From contig NC_080423.1 in the NCBI RefSeq assembly GCF_029873635.1, positions 111,617,087-111,681,086 on the forward strand: a stretch of DNA of 64,000 nucleotides, written 5' to 3'. The notes under the pieces were generated by a model. That model did no database searches and had not been told where the DNA came from. It was given only the letters and a program-made list of their open reading frames with translations. Source of the stretch: Malania oleifera (Eukaryota > Streptophyta > Magnoliopsida > Santalales > Ximeniaceae). A program made the position numbers and the translations under genes. Every line of letters starts with the position of its first letter. Within the stretch, counting starts at the first letter, position 1. Of the stretch, positions 10,892 to 23,100 are shown piece after piece.

Positions 10892-12492
10892 CGGCCCCTC
10901 CTCCTTCTTCCTTCGATTTCAGCCCCGTTAGACGCCGGATCGATGATTTGAGGCCACCATGACACTCATAGCAGAGTTCTTTTCAAGTTTGCCAAAGTAG
11001 ATCGTTGGTGAAATAAAGTTGGAATTCACCCCAAATCTAGGGTAAGTTCTTTTATTCAGTTTTTGGCTTCCTAACAGTTGTAAGAAATGATGTAGGCCAA
11101 GAAATATTGATATTTTGTTATGAGATTTATGGTTTTCAGGGTGTTGAGTGGAGAACCCTGCGGGTGTTGGACCCGTTATAGTAGGGGATTTTTAGCAGGA
11201 AACAGGTAAGGGAAATATGCTATGCTAGGTTATTTGAGAATGTTTTCAGTATAAAATTATAAATGTTTCACCAGAGTATTGTTCTACAACAGAGACTTAT
11301 ACAGTTTATCAAGTGTGATTAATATGTTTTAAAATTACTGTGTGGCTTGAGAATATATATATATATATAGTATAGAAACATACTTTACAGTATTTTTCAG
11401 AGAAGTGTTTTACAGAATATACAGATAGTGAATGTATTTTACAGCCATTACAGAAATACCATGATTATACGGTTTTACAGCACCATGACATATAAATTTA
11501 CAATTAATTATAGAAACACAATTGATATAGAGATACAGTTTTCCACAACATCATGGTTTATACAGTTATTACAGAATCATGGTAAAACAAATAGTTGTAT
11601 ATAGAGGTGTATTATATAATATTAGACCCTGTTGGACCATACAGTTACAGAGCACGGTACCGTAACTACATACAGTTTATAGAATGCAACCACCTATTCA
11701 GATAATACGTGGTATAAAGGTCGATCGCATAGAGCCCACGAGTGGATAGGCTCCCCATCAGATATGGGTTGAGGAGGGCTGATGAGACTATGGAGTATAA
11801 TGATTTATTCTTGGTTGGCTAGCCAGGGTAAATCCCGCCTATGTGCCGCACAACCCTGTCATGAAGGGTTAAATCGTGACACACAGTTATCCGTAGGAAA
11901 GTTTACAGTTATTATTATGTTTATACAGCTTTACAGAAACAGAAAATATATATATATATATTAGTAGTATTTTGAATAGAAACCTAACGTACAGAAATGT
12001 TAAACAACAGGTAAAAGATGAAGACTATATTTCTAGTATTGTGCTTATAGATTCAATGATACATGATTATATAGTAATAGATTTTTTCAGTATTGTAGCT
12101 CAATTGCCACATACTAGTAATAACATATTTCGTCTTACTGAACTTTGGCTCATCCCAGTATTGAATTATTTTTCAGGTGAGCCAGTTGGGTGAGCGGATC
12201 GGGCTCGCAGATAGAGAGGTCATAGTACTGCCCTGTCAGAGAGAGTGAGTATATTTTTCGGAGTATTTTTGTATAGCCTCATCGGTTTAGGATATTAGGG
12301 AAACAGTCAAATATGTGTATTTTGGGAAACCTATTAGCACTCTGGTATTGTATATAATTATATATGGATATGTTTATTTGATTTCCGCTTCTTACTGCTT
12401 AGGTTAATGATTGGGTCCAATCCAGTATGGTATCAGAGCATGTTAAATATCATAGTATAAAAAAAACCCCAGTTAAATAGCAGGTCGTTACA
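10522..12492 (+). mobile_element. Solo LTR of a Ty3-gypsy-type element, nested in copia
   Basis: The 1,971-bp insert starts TGTAACGAC and ends GTCGTTACA. It is flanked by a perfect 5-bp duplication CCTCA (10517-10521 and 12493-12497) and interrupts the copia pol frame. TG...CA ends, a 5-bp duplication and the absence of internal genes define a solo LTR, left by LTR-LTR recombination. It contains a TCGTCGACGA array (10603-10785), a TATAAATA box (10795-10802), a CT microsatellite (about 10846-10886) and TACAG-rich degenerate repeats (11390-11600). It is related along its length to the solo LTR at 61627-63673, and at its ends to the gypsy LTRs at 29731 and 37826. Confidence 0.93.
10603..10785 (+). 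promoter_or_regulatory. TCGTCGACGA array in solo LTR 1
   Basis: Eight copies of the palindromic 10-mer or close variants start at 10603, 10623, 10647, 10666, 10711, 10731, 10755 and 10776. The spacings are 20, 24, 19, then 45, then 20, 24, 21. Four copies are exact. The last copy ends 9 nt before the TATAAATA box. The position argues for an upstream activating array of the LTR promoter. Confidence 0.85.
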
Positions 12493-15256
12493 CCTCAAGT
12501 CGAAGAGACACAATTGCAGTTGCTGAAACAAGTACTGATACAAGCTTATGGCACCGTAGACTCGGTCATATAAGTAAGAAAGGGATGAAGATGCTGCTGT
12601 CAAAGGGGAAACTACCGAAATTGAAGTCTGTTGATTTTGATTTGTGTGAAAGTTGCATCTTAGGAAAACAGAAAAGGGTGAGTTTCTTGAAAAGTGGCAG
12701 AATACCGAAAGCTGAAAAATTAGAGTTAGTGCACATAGATTTATGGGGGTCTTCTCCTATTGCATCCCTTGGAGGTTCAAGGTACTACGTTACTTTCATT
12801 GATGACTCAACCAAAAAGGTATGAGTTTATTTTATGAAAAATAAATATGATGTATTTGAAACTTTTAAGAAGTAGAAGGCTATGGTTAAAACAGAGACAG
12901 GTTTGAAAGTAAAGTTTTTAAGGTCGGACAATGGAGGAGAGTACATAGATGGAGGGTTCAGAGAGTATTGTGCTGCACATAGAATTAGAATGGAAAAGAC
13001 CATTCCTAGGACACCACAATAGAATGGTGTGGCTGAGCGCATGAACAGAACTCTTAATGAGCGTGCTAGGAGTATGAGGTTGCATGCTGGACTACCAAAA
13101 ACTTTCTGGGTTGATGCTATTAGTACTGCAGCTTATCTAATAAACCGAGGACCTTCAGTTTCCATGGAGTTCAGACTTCCTAAAGAGGTTTGGAGCGATA
13201 AAGAGGTAGAGTTCTCTCACTTAAAAGTTTTTGGTTGTGTTTCTTATGTTCATATTGATTCTGATGCTCATAGTAAACTTGATGCATTGTCCAAAATATG
13301 CTATTTCATTGGCTATGATGATGATAAATTTGGCTATCGGTTTTGGGATGAACAAAATAGGAAAATCATCAAAAGTAGAAATGTGATATTTAATGAATAG
13401 GTTATGTACAATGACAGGTCAACTGCAGTGTCATATGTCATAACAATAGATAAGAAGAAATCTGAGTTTGTTAACTTAGATGAGTTGATTGAAAGCACTG
13501 TCCAAGAAAGGGGTGAAGATGATAAGGAGAATGTCGAATCACATGCAAATCAGAATACACCTGCAGCTGCGGTCCGTAGATCTTCCAGGACCATTAGACC
13601 TCCACAGCGTTATTAACCTACTCTAAATTTTCTCCTACTAACCGATGGTGGTGAGCCAGAGTGTTATGATGAAACCTTGCAGGATAAAAGTTCAAGCAGG
13701 TGGGAGTTAGCCATGAAGGATGAGATGGATTCCTTGTTGGGGAATCAGACATGGGAACTAACTGAATTTCCAGTAGGGAAGAAGGCTTTGCACAATAAGT
13801 GGGTATACATAATAAAGAACGAACATGATGGTAGCAAGCGCTACAAAGCCATATTGGTTGTCAAAGGGTTCCAGCAAAAGGAGGGCATTGACTTCACAGA
13901 AATATTTTCTCCAGTTGTGAAGATGTTGACAATTAGACTGGTAGTGGGAATGGTGGCTGTAGAAAATCTACATCTTGAGTAGTTAGATGTGAAAACGGCA
14001 TTCCTTCATGGTGACTTGGAGGAAGACATCTATATGATTCATCCAGAAGGGTTCATTGTACAAGGACAAGAGAATTTTGTTTGCAAACTTAGAAAGAGCT
14101 TGTATGGTCTAAAACAAACACCAAGACAGTGGTATAAAAAATTTGATAGTTTTATGCATAAAATTGGGTTCAAGAGATGTGAAACTGATCATTGTTGTTA
14201 TGTTAAGTTCTTTGATAATTCTTACATCATTTTACTGTTATATGTAGATGATATGCTTATTGCAGGGTCTAACATTGAGTAGATTAATAATCTGAAAAAG
14301 CAATTGTCAAAACAGTTTGCAATGAGAATCATTAGAGACAAAACTAATGGTACATTGAAGCTTTCACAGTCAGAGTATGTGAAGAAAATTCTTAGCAGAC
14401 TCAACATGAATGAAGCTAAACCAGTGAGCACACCCTTGGGTAGTCATTTCAAACTGAGCAAGGAATAGTCACCGAAGACAGAAGAAGAAATGGACCATAT
14501 GAGCAAGGCGCCCTATGCCTCAGCTATTGGCAGCTTGATGTATGCTATGGTGTGTACAAGGCCAGACATTGCACATGTAGTGAGAGTTGTGAGCAAATTC
14601 ATGAGTAGGCCAAGAAAGCAGCATTGAGAGGTAGTCAAGTGGATTCTGAGATATCTAAGGGGTTCATTAGATACATGTCTTTGCTTCACAGGTACAAGTT
14701 TGAAACTGCAGGGTTATGTAGACGCTGATTTTGCCGGTGATAATGATAGTAGAAAAAGTACTACTGGCTTTGTATTTACTCTGGGTGGTACAACTATATC
14801 TTGCTTCAAATTTATAAAAGATTGTTACTTTGTCTACTACAGAAGCTGAGTATGTTGCAGCAACTGAAACTGGAAAGGAGATAATTTGACTACATGGTTT
14901 CTTAGACGAATTGGGTAAGAAACAGAAGATGGGCATTCTACACAGTAACAGTCAAAGTGCAATTTTTCTTGCCAAAAATTCGGCTTTTCATTCAAAGTCG
15001 AAATATATATAGACAAAATATCACTTTATCCGTTACCTTATTGAAGATAAGCTGGTAATACTTGAGAAGATCTATGGATCTAAGAACCCGACATACATGT
15101 TGACTAAGGGTGTTACTATTGAGAAGCTGAAGCTGTGTGCAGCTTCAGTTGGTCTTTTAGTTTGAGGACAGGAGGATGAGTTGCAGGGATGAAGGATTTT
15201 CATTTGGAGGATTGCAGTCGATATTGGTGATTGAACTAGTCTCTAAGTGGGAGATT

Positions 15257-15690
15257 TGTTGGGCTTTTGTGGAGCCTAGTTGCGTTAAATCTAGATGATG
15301 ACTCGACTTTTCTTTAATAAGAGATTTCTATCCTAAGGCTTAGTCCATGGAGCGAAGCCGTACTTGTGGGTTGCCCCCCAAAAAATTTTTTGGGCTTGTT
15401 TTGTAGCCCATTTAGAACCTTGTCCGCAGCATATAAAATCATTGTTTTTGGGTGATTAGGGTTGAGCGGTCACACTTCACGAGAGAGCGAGAGAGAGAGA
15501 GTTTTGTATTGCCGCACTCTTTGTATTTTTCTTCCTGATAATGGTGAAATTCCTACAACTCCATGGACGTAGGCAAAATTGTCAAACCACGTAAATACTG
15601 TCTTGTACGTGCGATTGATTTTTTTTTAGCATGTATACTTTCTCTATTTTGTTTCTCATAGGTTTTAGAAATTTGTTGTTAATTCCAATA
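15257..15690 (+). repeat. 3' LTR of the copia element
   Basis: This 434-bp copy starts TGTTGGG and ends CCAATA where the 5' LTR ends CCAACA. It retains the AGCATATAAAATC TATA region, a GA tract near 15483-15500 and the GCCGCACTCT block. It is the more complete of the two LTRs. Confidence 0.9.
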
Positions 15691-16478
15691 TGCGCTCCAA
15701 AATTGATAAGATGAGTTGTAAAACATATAAAACCTAGCTTGATGAAAACCATAGAACAGGGCAGTGGCAGAACTGAATTTTCAGAGCATTAGCTAACTAA
15801 TATGTTAAGAATAATTCCAGCACAAACAGATTTATATTCTGCTATCTATGTGGCAAGAACCCCAATAATATCCCCTCAAATTTATCTACAAAGAAATATC
15901 TACATTGCAAGTGCTTCAAGGAAATACCAACACTAACATTTTATCAAACGGATTGGGTTCATCCCAATCTTGCAAAAAATCATTACCTTTCTCATCTGCT
16001 TTGCTGTCAATCTCGCCCTTAGCACTTTTCTTGGATGAGCCGTCTTAGCATGGAAAGAAGCCCGCAAACAAATTCAAATGGGTTAAAAATATGAAGAAAT
16101 CACACCTACACAACAACAAAAAAATCCGATTGTCACACAAAACCATCTGCTCAAAAGGTGGTCCTGCTGAAGTAACATTTAAAATAGTAAACCACTACAC
16201 TTATGCCCCAACTGTATTTTTATGCCACTCTTTGGAAATATAGTTTCACAATCAACTTCAATAGTCCATCCCCATAAATTAATGCAACCTAATGATCAAT
16301 TAACACCACAAATTATTATCCTAGTATAGATGACAAGAAAGATAGTTCTATCATGATAATACTAAACACTGAATTAACTCCCAAATGCCATCAACAAAGA
16401 GCCAATAATATTTTCAATGGCATAAAAAGCATGTTGAGGAAGACCACAAATCAAGGAGCAAACATGAGGCCCTAGTTA
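15691..16478. other. Intergenic DNA
   Basis: AT-rich sequence without a recognisable gene, RNA or transposon end. Confidence 0.5.
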
Positions 16479-17130
16479 CGTGATATTTTCTTTTAAGAAA
16501 AGTCAACAAATCTCTTTATTATTGAAAGGAGCGTGAAAACTAATTTAGGATTGATTTTGTATTTATTCCATTGTTCCCCAATTGCAAGTATAAATAGGGG
16601 TTGTAAGTTGTTGTAAAATACACAATTTTGAACAGAGTTATTTTTTTTATATTCTTCTTCCTTTAATTTTTTTTTCACATGGTATCAGAGCTTGTTCGTC
16701 CAACCATTGCTCCGATTGTCCGGTGAGCTCACCACAAGCTCCGCCATCGACGACAACGAAGGAACCGTCACTTCTTCGCTGCCTATCTGATCTTCGTCTC
16801 TGCTATCAATAACCTCCGACGTTGTTGTCTCTATTGTTGTTTTTCGCTGAAGTCTTCAGCATTATCATCGGCGTCTCCATCAATTTTCTGACGTCATCTT
16901 CCTCAATCAACTTGTTGCTATTTCATATCTGCGCTTTCACAGATTTGTCGTCCGATTTGACGTCATCTCCTGATTGTCTACGTCGTCGTCTTCAACAAAG
17001 TAGAGAACATGCTGGTTCGTCTAAATCAGAGGTTGAAGACGATCTCCTTTTCACAGCTACAGATATGCATCCAACCAACCCACGCTATAAGTGGGCTCTG
17101 AATCGCACCATTACTTCCACTCAACTTTGA
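16479..17130 (+). mobile_element. Truncated copia-type retrotransposon, 5' end only
   Basis: An LTR-like stretch with a TATA box (GTATAAATAGGGG, about 16589) runs to about 16678. It is followed directly by the primer-binding site TGGTATCAGAGCTTG starting at 16680. After this comes a GC-richer leader (CTCCGCCATCGACGACAACG and onward) typical of retrotransposon untranslated leaders. The rest of the element is missing beyond about 17130. The left LTR boundary is approximate. The 102-codon frame at 16822-17130 lies in this leader and has no recognised product. Confidence 0.6.
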
Positions 17131-17352
17131 AGAGCAATTCTAAAGTGACTCACTGACAGTTTTATGGATTAAGGCAAATCAATATTTTAAATATTTAAAA
17201 TATTCAATTGAGTGGATAATCAATTCTTCCATAAATAAATAAAAAAAATTTCATTTTGCCTCTTGCATTATAGCCTTTTAGGCTATTTCATTTCTTAAAA
17301 AATCGGCATTGTTGCTATGGTGCTTGGAAGATAAGGACTAAAGTTAGAATCT

Positions 17353-17660
17353 GTAAGAACTCGACTCGTGAGATAGAGAATAAATAAATAAGAAAAGGGT
17401 AAAACAGTAATTTGAGCAGGCTTTGTTGATGAAGTCAGTGTTTTCGTCGACGAAAACCCTTCTATTGTTTGATGACGAAATGCAGAGGTTTGTCGACGAG
17501 GAGAAGCCAAGAGGTTTTGGGAAATCTTGAAATCTCAGGCTCGTTGACGAATTTATTTCGTTGGCTCATCGACAAAGACGCCGCCTCGTCAACGAGATTG
17601 GCTTGCTCAAAGGTTCTATAAATATTTTTTTCTTTGCTTCTTTTTTAAGATATCAAAATA

Positions 17661-17692
<32 letters not shown>

Positions 17693-19145
17693 ATAACTCG
17701 AAGCTCCATTCTCTCTCTCTAGATTTCTTTGTCGTTCGTCGTTAGAATCGACGAACTGACGTTACTATGAGGATCAGGGAAGGAATCTCTACATGTTTTG
17801 TGGAACGAATCTTCCTTTTGAGGTTTTCGGGTTTTGACCCAAAAATTGAGGTAAGGTTCGGTTTTCATTTCCGTTTCGGTAGATTTGTAGAGAGTAGGAT
17901 TGTAAGTAATTATCATATTGTGATTTATAGGTTTTGGGAACTCGTTTCGCTATTTAGGAGTCGTAGAGTTTGTGTTTGGATTTTCGGGGAAAGGTAAGAG
18001 AATTCTGTTTATATCGATTATTTTTGAAATCATATTCAGTAGAACAGTGGTTTATGATCCTGTGTATGTTTTGACTACTTATTTGGGGAAATCTTATGGG
18101 TAAAAATTATGGGGTTTTCACATTACAGTTTTGGGAAGAGGGGGCATTGGGTTGCATCTCTGGTTTCGTTGGAAAACCGTGAATATATTGTTGAGTATAT
18201 TGTGTTATGGAGATGGTCGTGCCTTGACTTGTTTTAAATTGTATTTTGAAAATCATGATTTTGTGATTACCAAATAAGTGTGGAATGAACTATTTATATG
18301 AATATGCATTGAGTTGTGATTTGCTGAAATTAGATATAGGAACGTGTGTTCCGAATCGTTCCAGGTTGTGAAAGAATGTCTGACTCTATATCTGAGGGTG
18401 TAAAATACCACCTGCCAGTGGCAAGAGTGTCCGGCTCTATATCCAAGGACGTGAAATATCCCCTCTTATCGACTGATCACCGAAGGGCGTGAATCCACCA
18501 GATGTACCGGTACGATGCCATGGGAGCCTGGGGCTACGCCATGTGCCGGGGACACTGTGTAATGCGGGTTGGATTCGCGTCGAAGGGTGTGACAACACCG
18601 GGTTAATTGATCATGTGTGTGTTGATAATTATACTGAAACTGTTTTTGTAAAAATACTGGAAGTGGACTGTGTATGTTTTATGTCATGATAACATTCATA
18701 TGCCACACACTGATATAACCTGATTCTGCCTTACTAAGAGGTGTCTCACCCTTATCGTATGTACATGTTTTTAGGTCGTTCGAGTAACCGGAACTAGTGT
18801 CCTAGTGTTGGGAGCGTGGTGGTTGGTTAATTGCGTAGAGTACTTGTGTAAGTACTTGGACCGTAATAGGGTTGTCGTTTTGGGTATTGCAGGCACCTTG
18901 GGTTATGTTTTGTAATATGGAGCTTAGACTCTATTTGTATAGACTCTGGTATGGTACGATGTATGTATGGAATGAACTTTTCCATGATGTATATGTTGTG
19001 TATGTGAAAGTGTATTCGGTGTACGGGAACCCTACAGGATCGGACCCTCATTCATTATAGTATTATGTGTGTTTTGTATGATATAGGGACGTGTTAGGTT
19101 ACTACATCACACCCTGGATCCCATTACCGAGTTCAGGGCGTGATA
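17353..19145 (+). mobile_element. Solo LTR (gypsy-type) with a TCGTCGACGA array
   Basis: The 1,793-bp block starts TGTAAGAACTCG and ends GCGTGATA (terminal CA probably mutated to TA). It is flanked by a perfect duplication GAATC (17348-17352 and 19146-19150). It has the same architecture as the other solo LTRs: palindrome array, TATAAATA at 17617-17624, a CT microsatellite at 17666-17692, then a long transcribed part. No retroviral genes are present. Confidence 0.85.
17423..17595 (+). promoter_or_regulatory. TCGTCGACGA array in solo LTR 2
   Basis: Copies start at 17423, 17444, 17469 (weak), 17490, 17541, 17566 and 17586, with spacings 21, 25, 21, 51, 25 and 20. Only 17444 is exact; most others differ by C-to-T or G-to-A changes. 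The TATAAATA box starts 21 nt after the last copy. Confidence 0.78.
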
Positions 19146-20187
19146 GAATCAATTGTACTATTATATTTAATTTAATGATTTGAAACTTCATTTTAATTAC
19201 TAGGCAATATTAGAAGTAGGTAGTTTGCAATTAGAAGGGGATATAGTTTGAAATTCGATGGTCTACAAGCATATGTAAGTGGTCTCTGTGTAGATCTTTC
19301 GGATTCAGTAGGTCTTCGATTTTCCTCACCACCAAATTGATTAGTGCAGTTGGTTTGGAGGTTAGTTTTCAATGTTCTTCGATTTAGTTTGATTTTTCGT
19401 ACATATTATAAAATCAACAAATTTTGATTCTCTAAATTTTGCTTTCTCAACTGACTTAATATAAAAGCCTACCATCGCTATGATTCTATGCCTCTTGAGA
19501 TCAACAATTGTAGGGAGAGACAACCAAGAGACGAGAATAATATATCCCACCTAATATTTTTAAATTGAACTGTTTTGATCATGAGCTACATGATCCTAAT
19601 TTAAAAAATTCTAAGCAAGAGACAATTGGCTCTTGGACCGGTTTAGTCGCAAAGAAAAGTCAGATTAGACATTACTTACTTAACAACTAACCCAAATTGT
19701 TATGGTTTGGTGGCTTACTTAAGCTAAACAGGGTTAATCTAATTTTGAAAGGTCGAAACAGGTCTGATCAAATTTGTTTTTTTTCTTTTAAGTATTCAAC
19801 TAGACGTGCATGGTTTTAGAAAAGGCGCAAGCCACATTGGTCCACTGGTAGCCAAACTAAACTGGGTCAGTTCATGGTTTGGTTTTAACATTCTCAAAAT
19901 GTTCTCAAAACTAGCCATAAAAATTTTAAAAAATCCTCTGTAACTACCCATACATAAATTTTTTTTTAAAAGTTCTTAAAACTACTCGTGCATATTCCAA
20001 TTATAATTTTCTTAAAACTTGCTTTGGTTTCTTCTTCTGAACAGCCGTGGAGAACCCGCATTGCGCGTTCCTGCGGCTAGTATACCTTTGGCCTCCATTG
20101 GATTTAATTTGCCATTGCCATTGCTGTTGGTATTGGGTGAATCAAATCCGCTGGGACTATCTTGTTCTCCGCATCTCCGCCTTGTTA
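19146..20187 (+). other. Upstream region of the TDP1-beta gene
   Basis: AT-rich intergenic sequence that must hold the promoter of the gene starting at 20188. I see no convincing TATA box, nor any gene or transposon end. A frame open from 20047 begins with GTG and probably only extends the true coding frame into the 5' UTR. Confidence 0.45.
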
Positions 20188-23100
20188 ATGACAAATCTAT
20201 TACCAGATTCCCACTCTGCTGTTGAGAAGAAGAAACCAAAGCAAGTTTGCAGCACTGCTTTTCTACATCTGAAATGCCTCGACGTCCCTCTGATTTCCAC
20301 TAGTACAGGTTCTTCCTCCCACTTCATCCCTCTCTCTCCCCACACCGCTTGCACCATCGGCCGCGACCGCCGCTTCTGCCACTTCCTGTTCGACGACCCT
20401 CGAGTCAGTAGGCGCCACTGCCAGCTTTCCTTCCACGCCGCGCTCCGCAAGATTTTTATTTCCGACGGCTTCGCTTTCTTCTCCCCTACTCCTGATTCCG
20501 TTATCAACAATGAACCGAAGGTTGAGCACCCTCCTTCCTGTTCTCGGGTCAGGGTTAGGGCCCACTCCTTAAATGGTGTTTTTGTCAATGGGGTTAGGGT
20601 TGGAAGAGATACCGTCGCCGGCTTATCTGATGGAGACGAGGTTCTGCTTGTTTGTGCTGGAAATGATGGTGTTTGCAGTCTCGGGATTCGCATCGGTTTT
20701 GTTGTCCAGAGGGTTGTTTATACGGACGATGTTCCCGTTGTTGGCAACGTCATTTCCGATAGCAAGTCCAGTTCTGCATCCTTGAATTCTTTGGGTAGGG
20801 GAAACGCTCTTCAGTCCGACGGTGGCAATCGGAATAAGAACCGCCCACACTCTTGTTCCCCACCCGGGAAGAAATTCTATCTGAATCGCCTTGAGTCTAT
20901 GGTTCATGGTTCTTTCGGCCCTCACACTGTTGTTTCCTTGCCAGAGCTTCTTCATCCTGTTGAAGGCCTTTTGCGAATATTTAGTGCAACATTTACATGC
21001 GATGTTTTATGGTAATGATCCACGGTCCACACGGCTACTTTTTGTTCTTCGTCTGTTCTCCTTCTTGTTGCCGGTAATTTATGGGGTTAACGAATAATTA
21101 TTTGCAAGTCAGATCGAGTCCATATATTCTAATTGCACGTTTACATTTATTTTTAATGGAAAATTTTAGCATTTTTAAACTGCTTTTCTCTCCCTGAGAT
21201 TTATGTGAGATCAGGGCTGCGATTCAGTTTAGATCTACTTCTATTTCTAAGAGAGGTTTCTCGGTAGGTTCCTATCACACTGTGAGATTCCCCGCCATTT
21301 GCCTGTGACAATTGCATGTCATAATTCTGAGAGATGTTGGAGTTCCAGCCCTGATAAAAGATCAGCAGTGCCTTACCCAGATTTTCCGAACCTAGTTGTT
21401 GTGTAAGTTGAGGTTCCTATATTTATTATTTGTAACAAAAAGAAAAAAAAAATATTAAAAAAAAAATTAGAGGTAATCTGCAAAGTTGCTGAAGTATGAT
21501 AGGTTTCTAATATTATCCTTCTCTGATTGTAGGTATCCTCCATTCCCCGAGGTCATTGCCTTCGGTAATGACCGCACAAAACAAGGCATTGCTTGCCATC
21601 ATCCAAAATTTATTGTTTTGCAAAGACAAGATAGTATTCGTGTCATCATTACTTCTGCAAATTTAGTGGCAAAGCAGGTGATCACTTAGCAGGAGGTCTT
21701 GTCTGCATTTTTCTCCTGGTACTTTATGAGAATGATGCGTCTTCTTTTTCCTTTTGATTCATATATTTTAACGCTGAAAGCCTGAAATGAGGGATTACAA
21801 TTATGACGTAATGTGCGCTCCATGGCCTGGAAAAAACTAGTGTGTGAATATCTGCTCTTTTCTTTATTTTTCTGTTTTTTTTTTTTTTTTTTCATTTGTT
21901 AAGTGAATATAAAATATACATCATTGTAATTAATTTACAACCACATTAGATGTGAACCACATTTGTAGTTTTATGACTGCGTTAGGTGAATGAATTGGTC
22001 TTCTGTGGACACTTAGAGAAAGGAGTTCTGTATGCGCTGTGTTTATAGTTCATACCAGATGCCAACACTTCCTGTATACTCCACAAAAATATGTTTTTTT
22101 TTTGATAGGTGAGAATAAGAGTATGTGATGTAGGATGAGAAGCAAGACCATGTTGTTCGAGACTCATTCGAAAGAATTGGATCAAGGATTGTTGAGTTTA
22201 GTCAATAGTTTATTACGTACTTAGTTTAATTAATATAGGATTATGTGTATTTGGAGGCTTGTTTGTAATATTTGCGTTTATGAGCATGCTTGTAATTTCA
22301 TATAATTCTAGAGGCACATGTGTAATTTCATGTGTTATTGGCTTTCTTAAAATTAGTGTGTGGAAGCCACGTAGAAATTGATTGTTGAATTTGAATTTGA
22401 AAGTGAATGTGTGATTCCCCATTGTATCTCCCCTCTCTTCTCCTTCTCTTCCTTCTTCTTCCCCTTTCCTCCCTCTATCCTCTTCTCCTACATTCTTCAA
22501 TGACTGCAGATCATTGATGCTTTCTTGCATCATTGGTGTCAGAGCCAATTTCAATTTCCCCCATCTTCCCCCACTCTTCTTCTTTTCTTCATTCTCTCTC
22601 TCTGCCTCCGATATTTGTTCTCTCTCTTCTCCACTTGTTCTATTTTCATTGCTGTTCTGCAAATATCTTACCTTCTCCATTCTTCTTTCTTCTTCTTCTT
22701 CCTCCCCCGTCTACTTCCAGGAATTGTACTTTCATTGGTGGATAAACAAAATATATTGAAATTGACAAGCACTTGATCAAAACAAAATTAATGATGGATT
22801 TCTACGTCTTTCGTATGTAAAATTGGAATATAACTTCTTTGCCCTTTTTACTGAAGGTCTTAGTAGTTAGTACTAGGATCTTTCATTCTCTTGTGTGCAG
22901 GATGGCATGGGAGACATCTATGGACAATGAGACCAACGTGAGGAGGAGTGTTAGACACCTATATGATGACACTAATTAAGGGAGAGATAATTGGGGAATT
23001 AGTTTGTCTGTCCTTTATGGGCATAGGTGTAATTTCTTGTCCGTCCGATTAATATCAACACGAGTGTAGGTTTGAATGGAGCTGACCTTTAAGGAAGCAA

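Larger units (their letters stand above)
10135..15165 (+). pseudogene. copia pol remnant (protease, integrase, RT, RNase H)
   Basis: Protease is marked by WVLELGAS at about 10189-10212. The usual DSGAS is changed, so the catalytic Asp is lost. The solo LTR 10522-12492 splits the frame after this. Integrase resumes with the HRRLGH...CxxC zinc region (12555-12660), the D of VHIDLWG (12730) and NGVAERMNRT. Reverse transcriptase spans 13680-14280 with LLYVDDML intact. RNase H follows with YVDADFAGD (14717). At least ten stops and a frameshift near 14810 disrupt it. The final stop is at 15163-15165, just before the polypurine tract. Most stops are CAG to TAG or TGG to TGA/TAG. Confidence 0.9.
8960..15690 (+). 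mobile_element. Ty1-copia LTR retrotransposon, complete but decayed
   Basis: The 5' LTR (8960-9291) and 3' LTR (15257-15690) are clear copies. The 5' copy starts TATTGGG where the 3' copy starts TGTTGGG. It lacks about 100 bp in the middle, including the GAGAGAG tract present at 15480-15500. A primer-binding site TGGTATCAAAGC lies at 9294-9305 and a polypurine tract (AAGTGGGAGATTT) abuts the 3' LTR. Flanking pentamers TACTC and TGCGC match at only three of five positions. Domain order is gag, protease, integrase, reverse transcriptase, RNase H, the copia order. The coding region is interrupted by many stops and by a nested solo LTR at 10522-12492. Confidence 0.92.

Noticed and set aside
20047-20187. 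Upstream extension of the TDP1-beta frame from a GTG codon
   Set aside because: Plant nuclear genes start at ATG; the first in-frame ATG is at 20188 and the upstream residues look non-conserved.
20157-20693. 178-codon - strand frame opposite exon 1 of the TDP1-beta gene
   Set aside because: It is the shadow of the FHA-coding exon, whose motifs are on the + strand.
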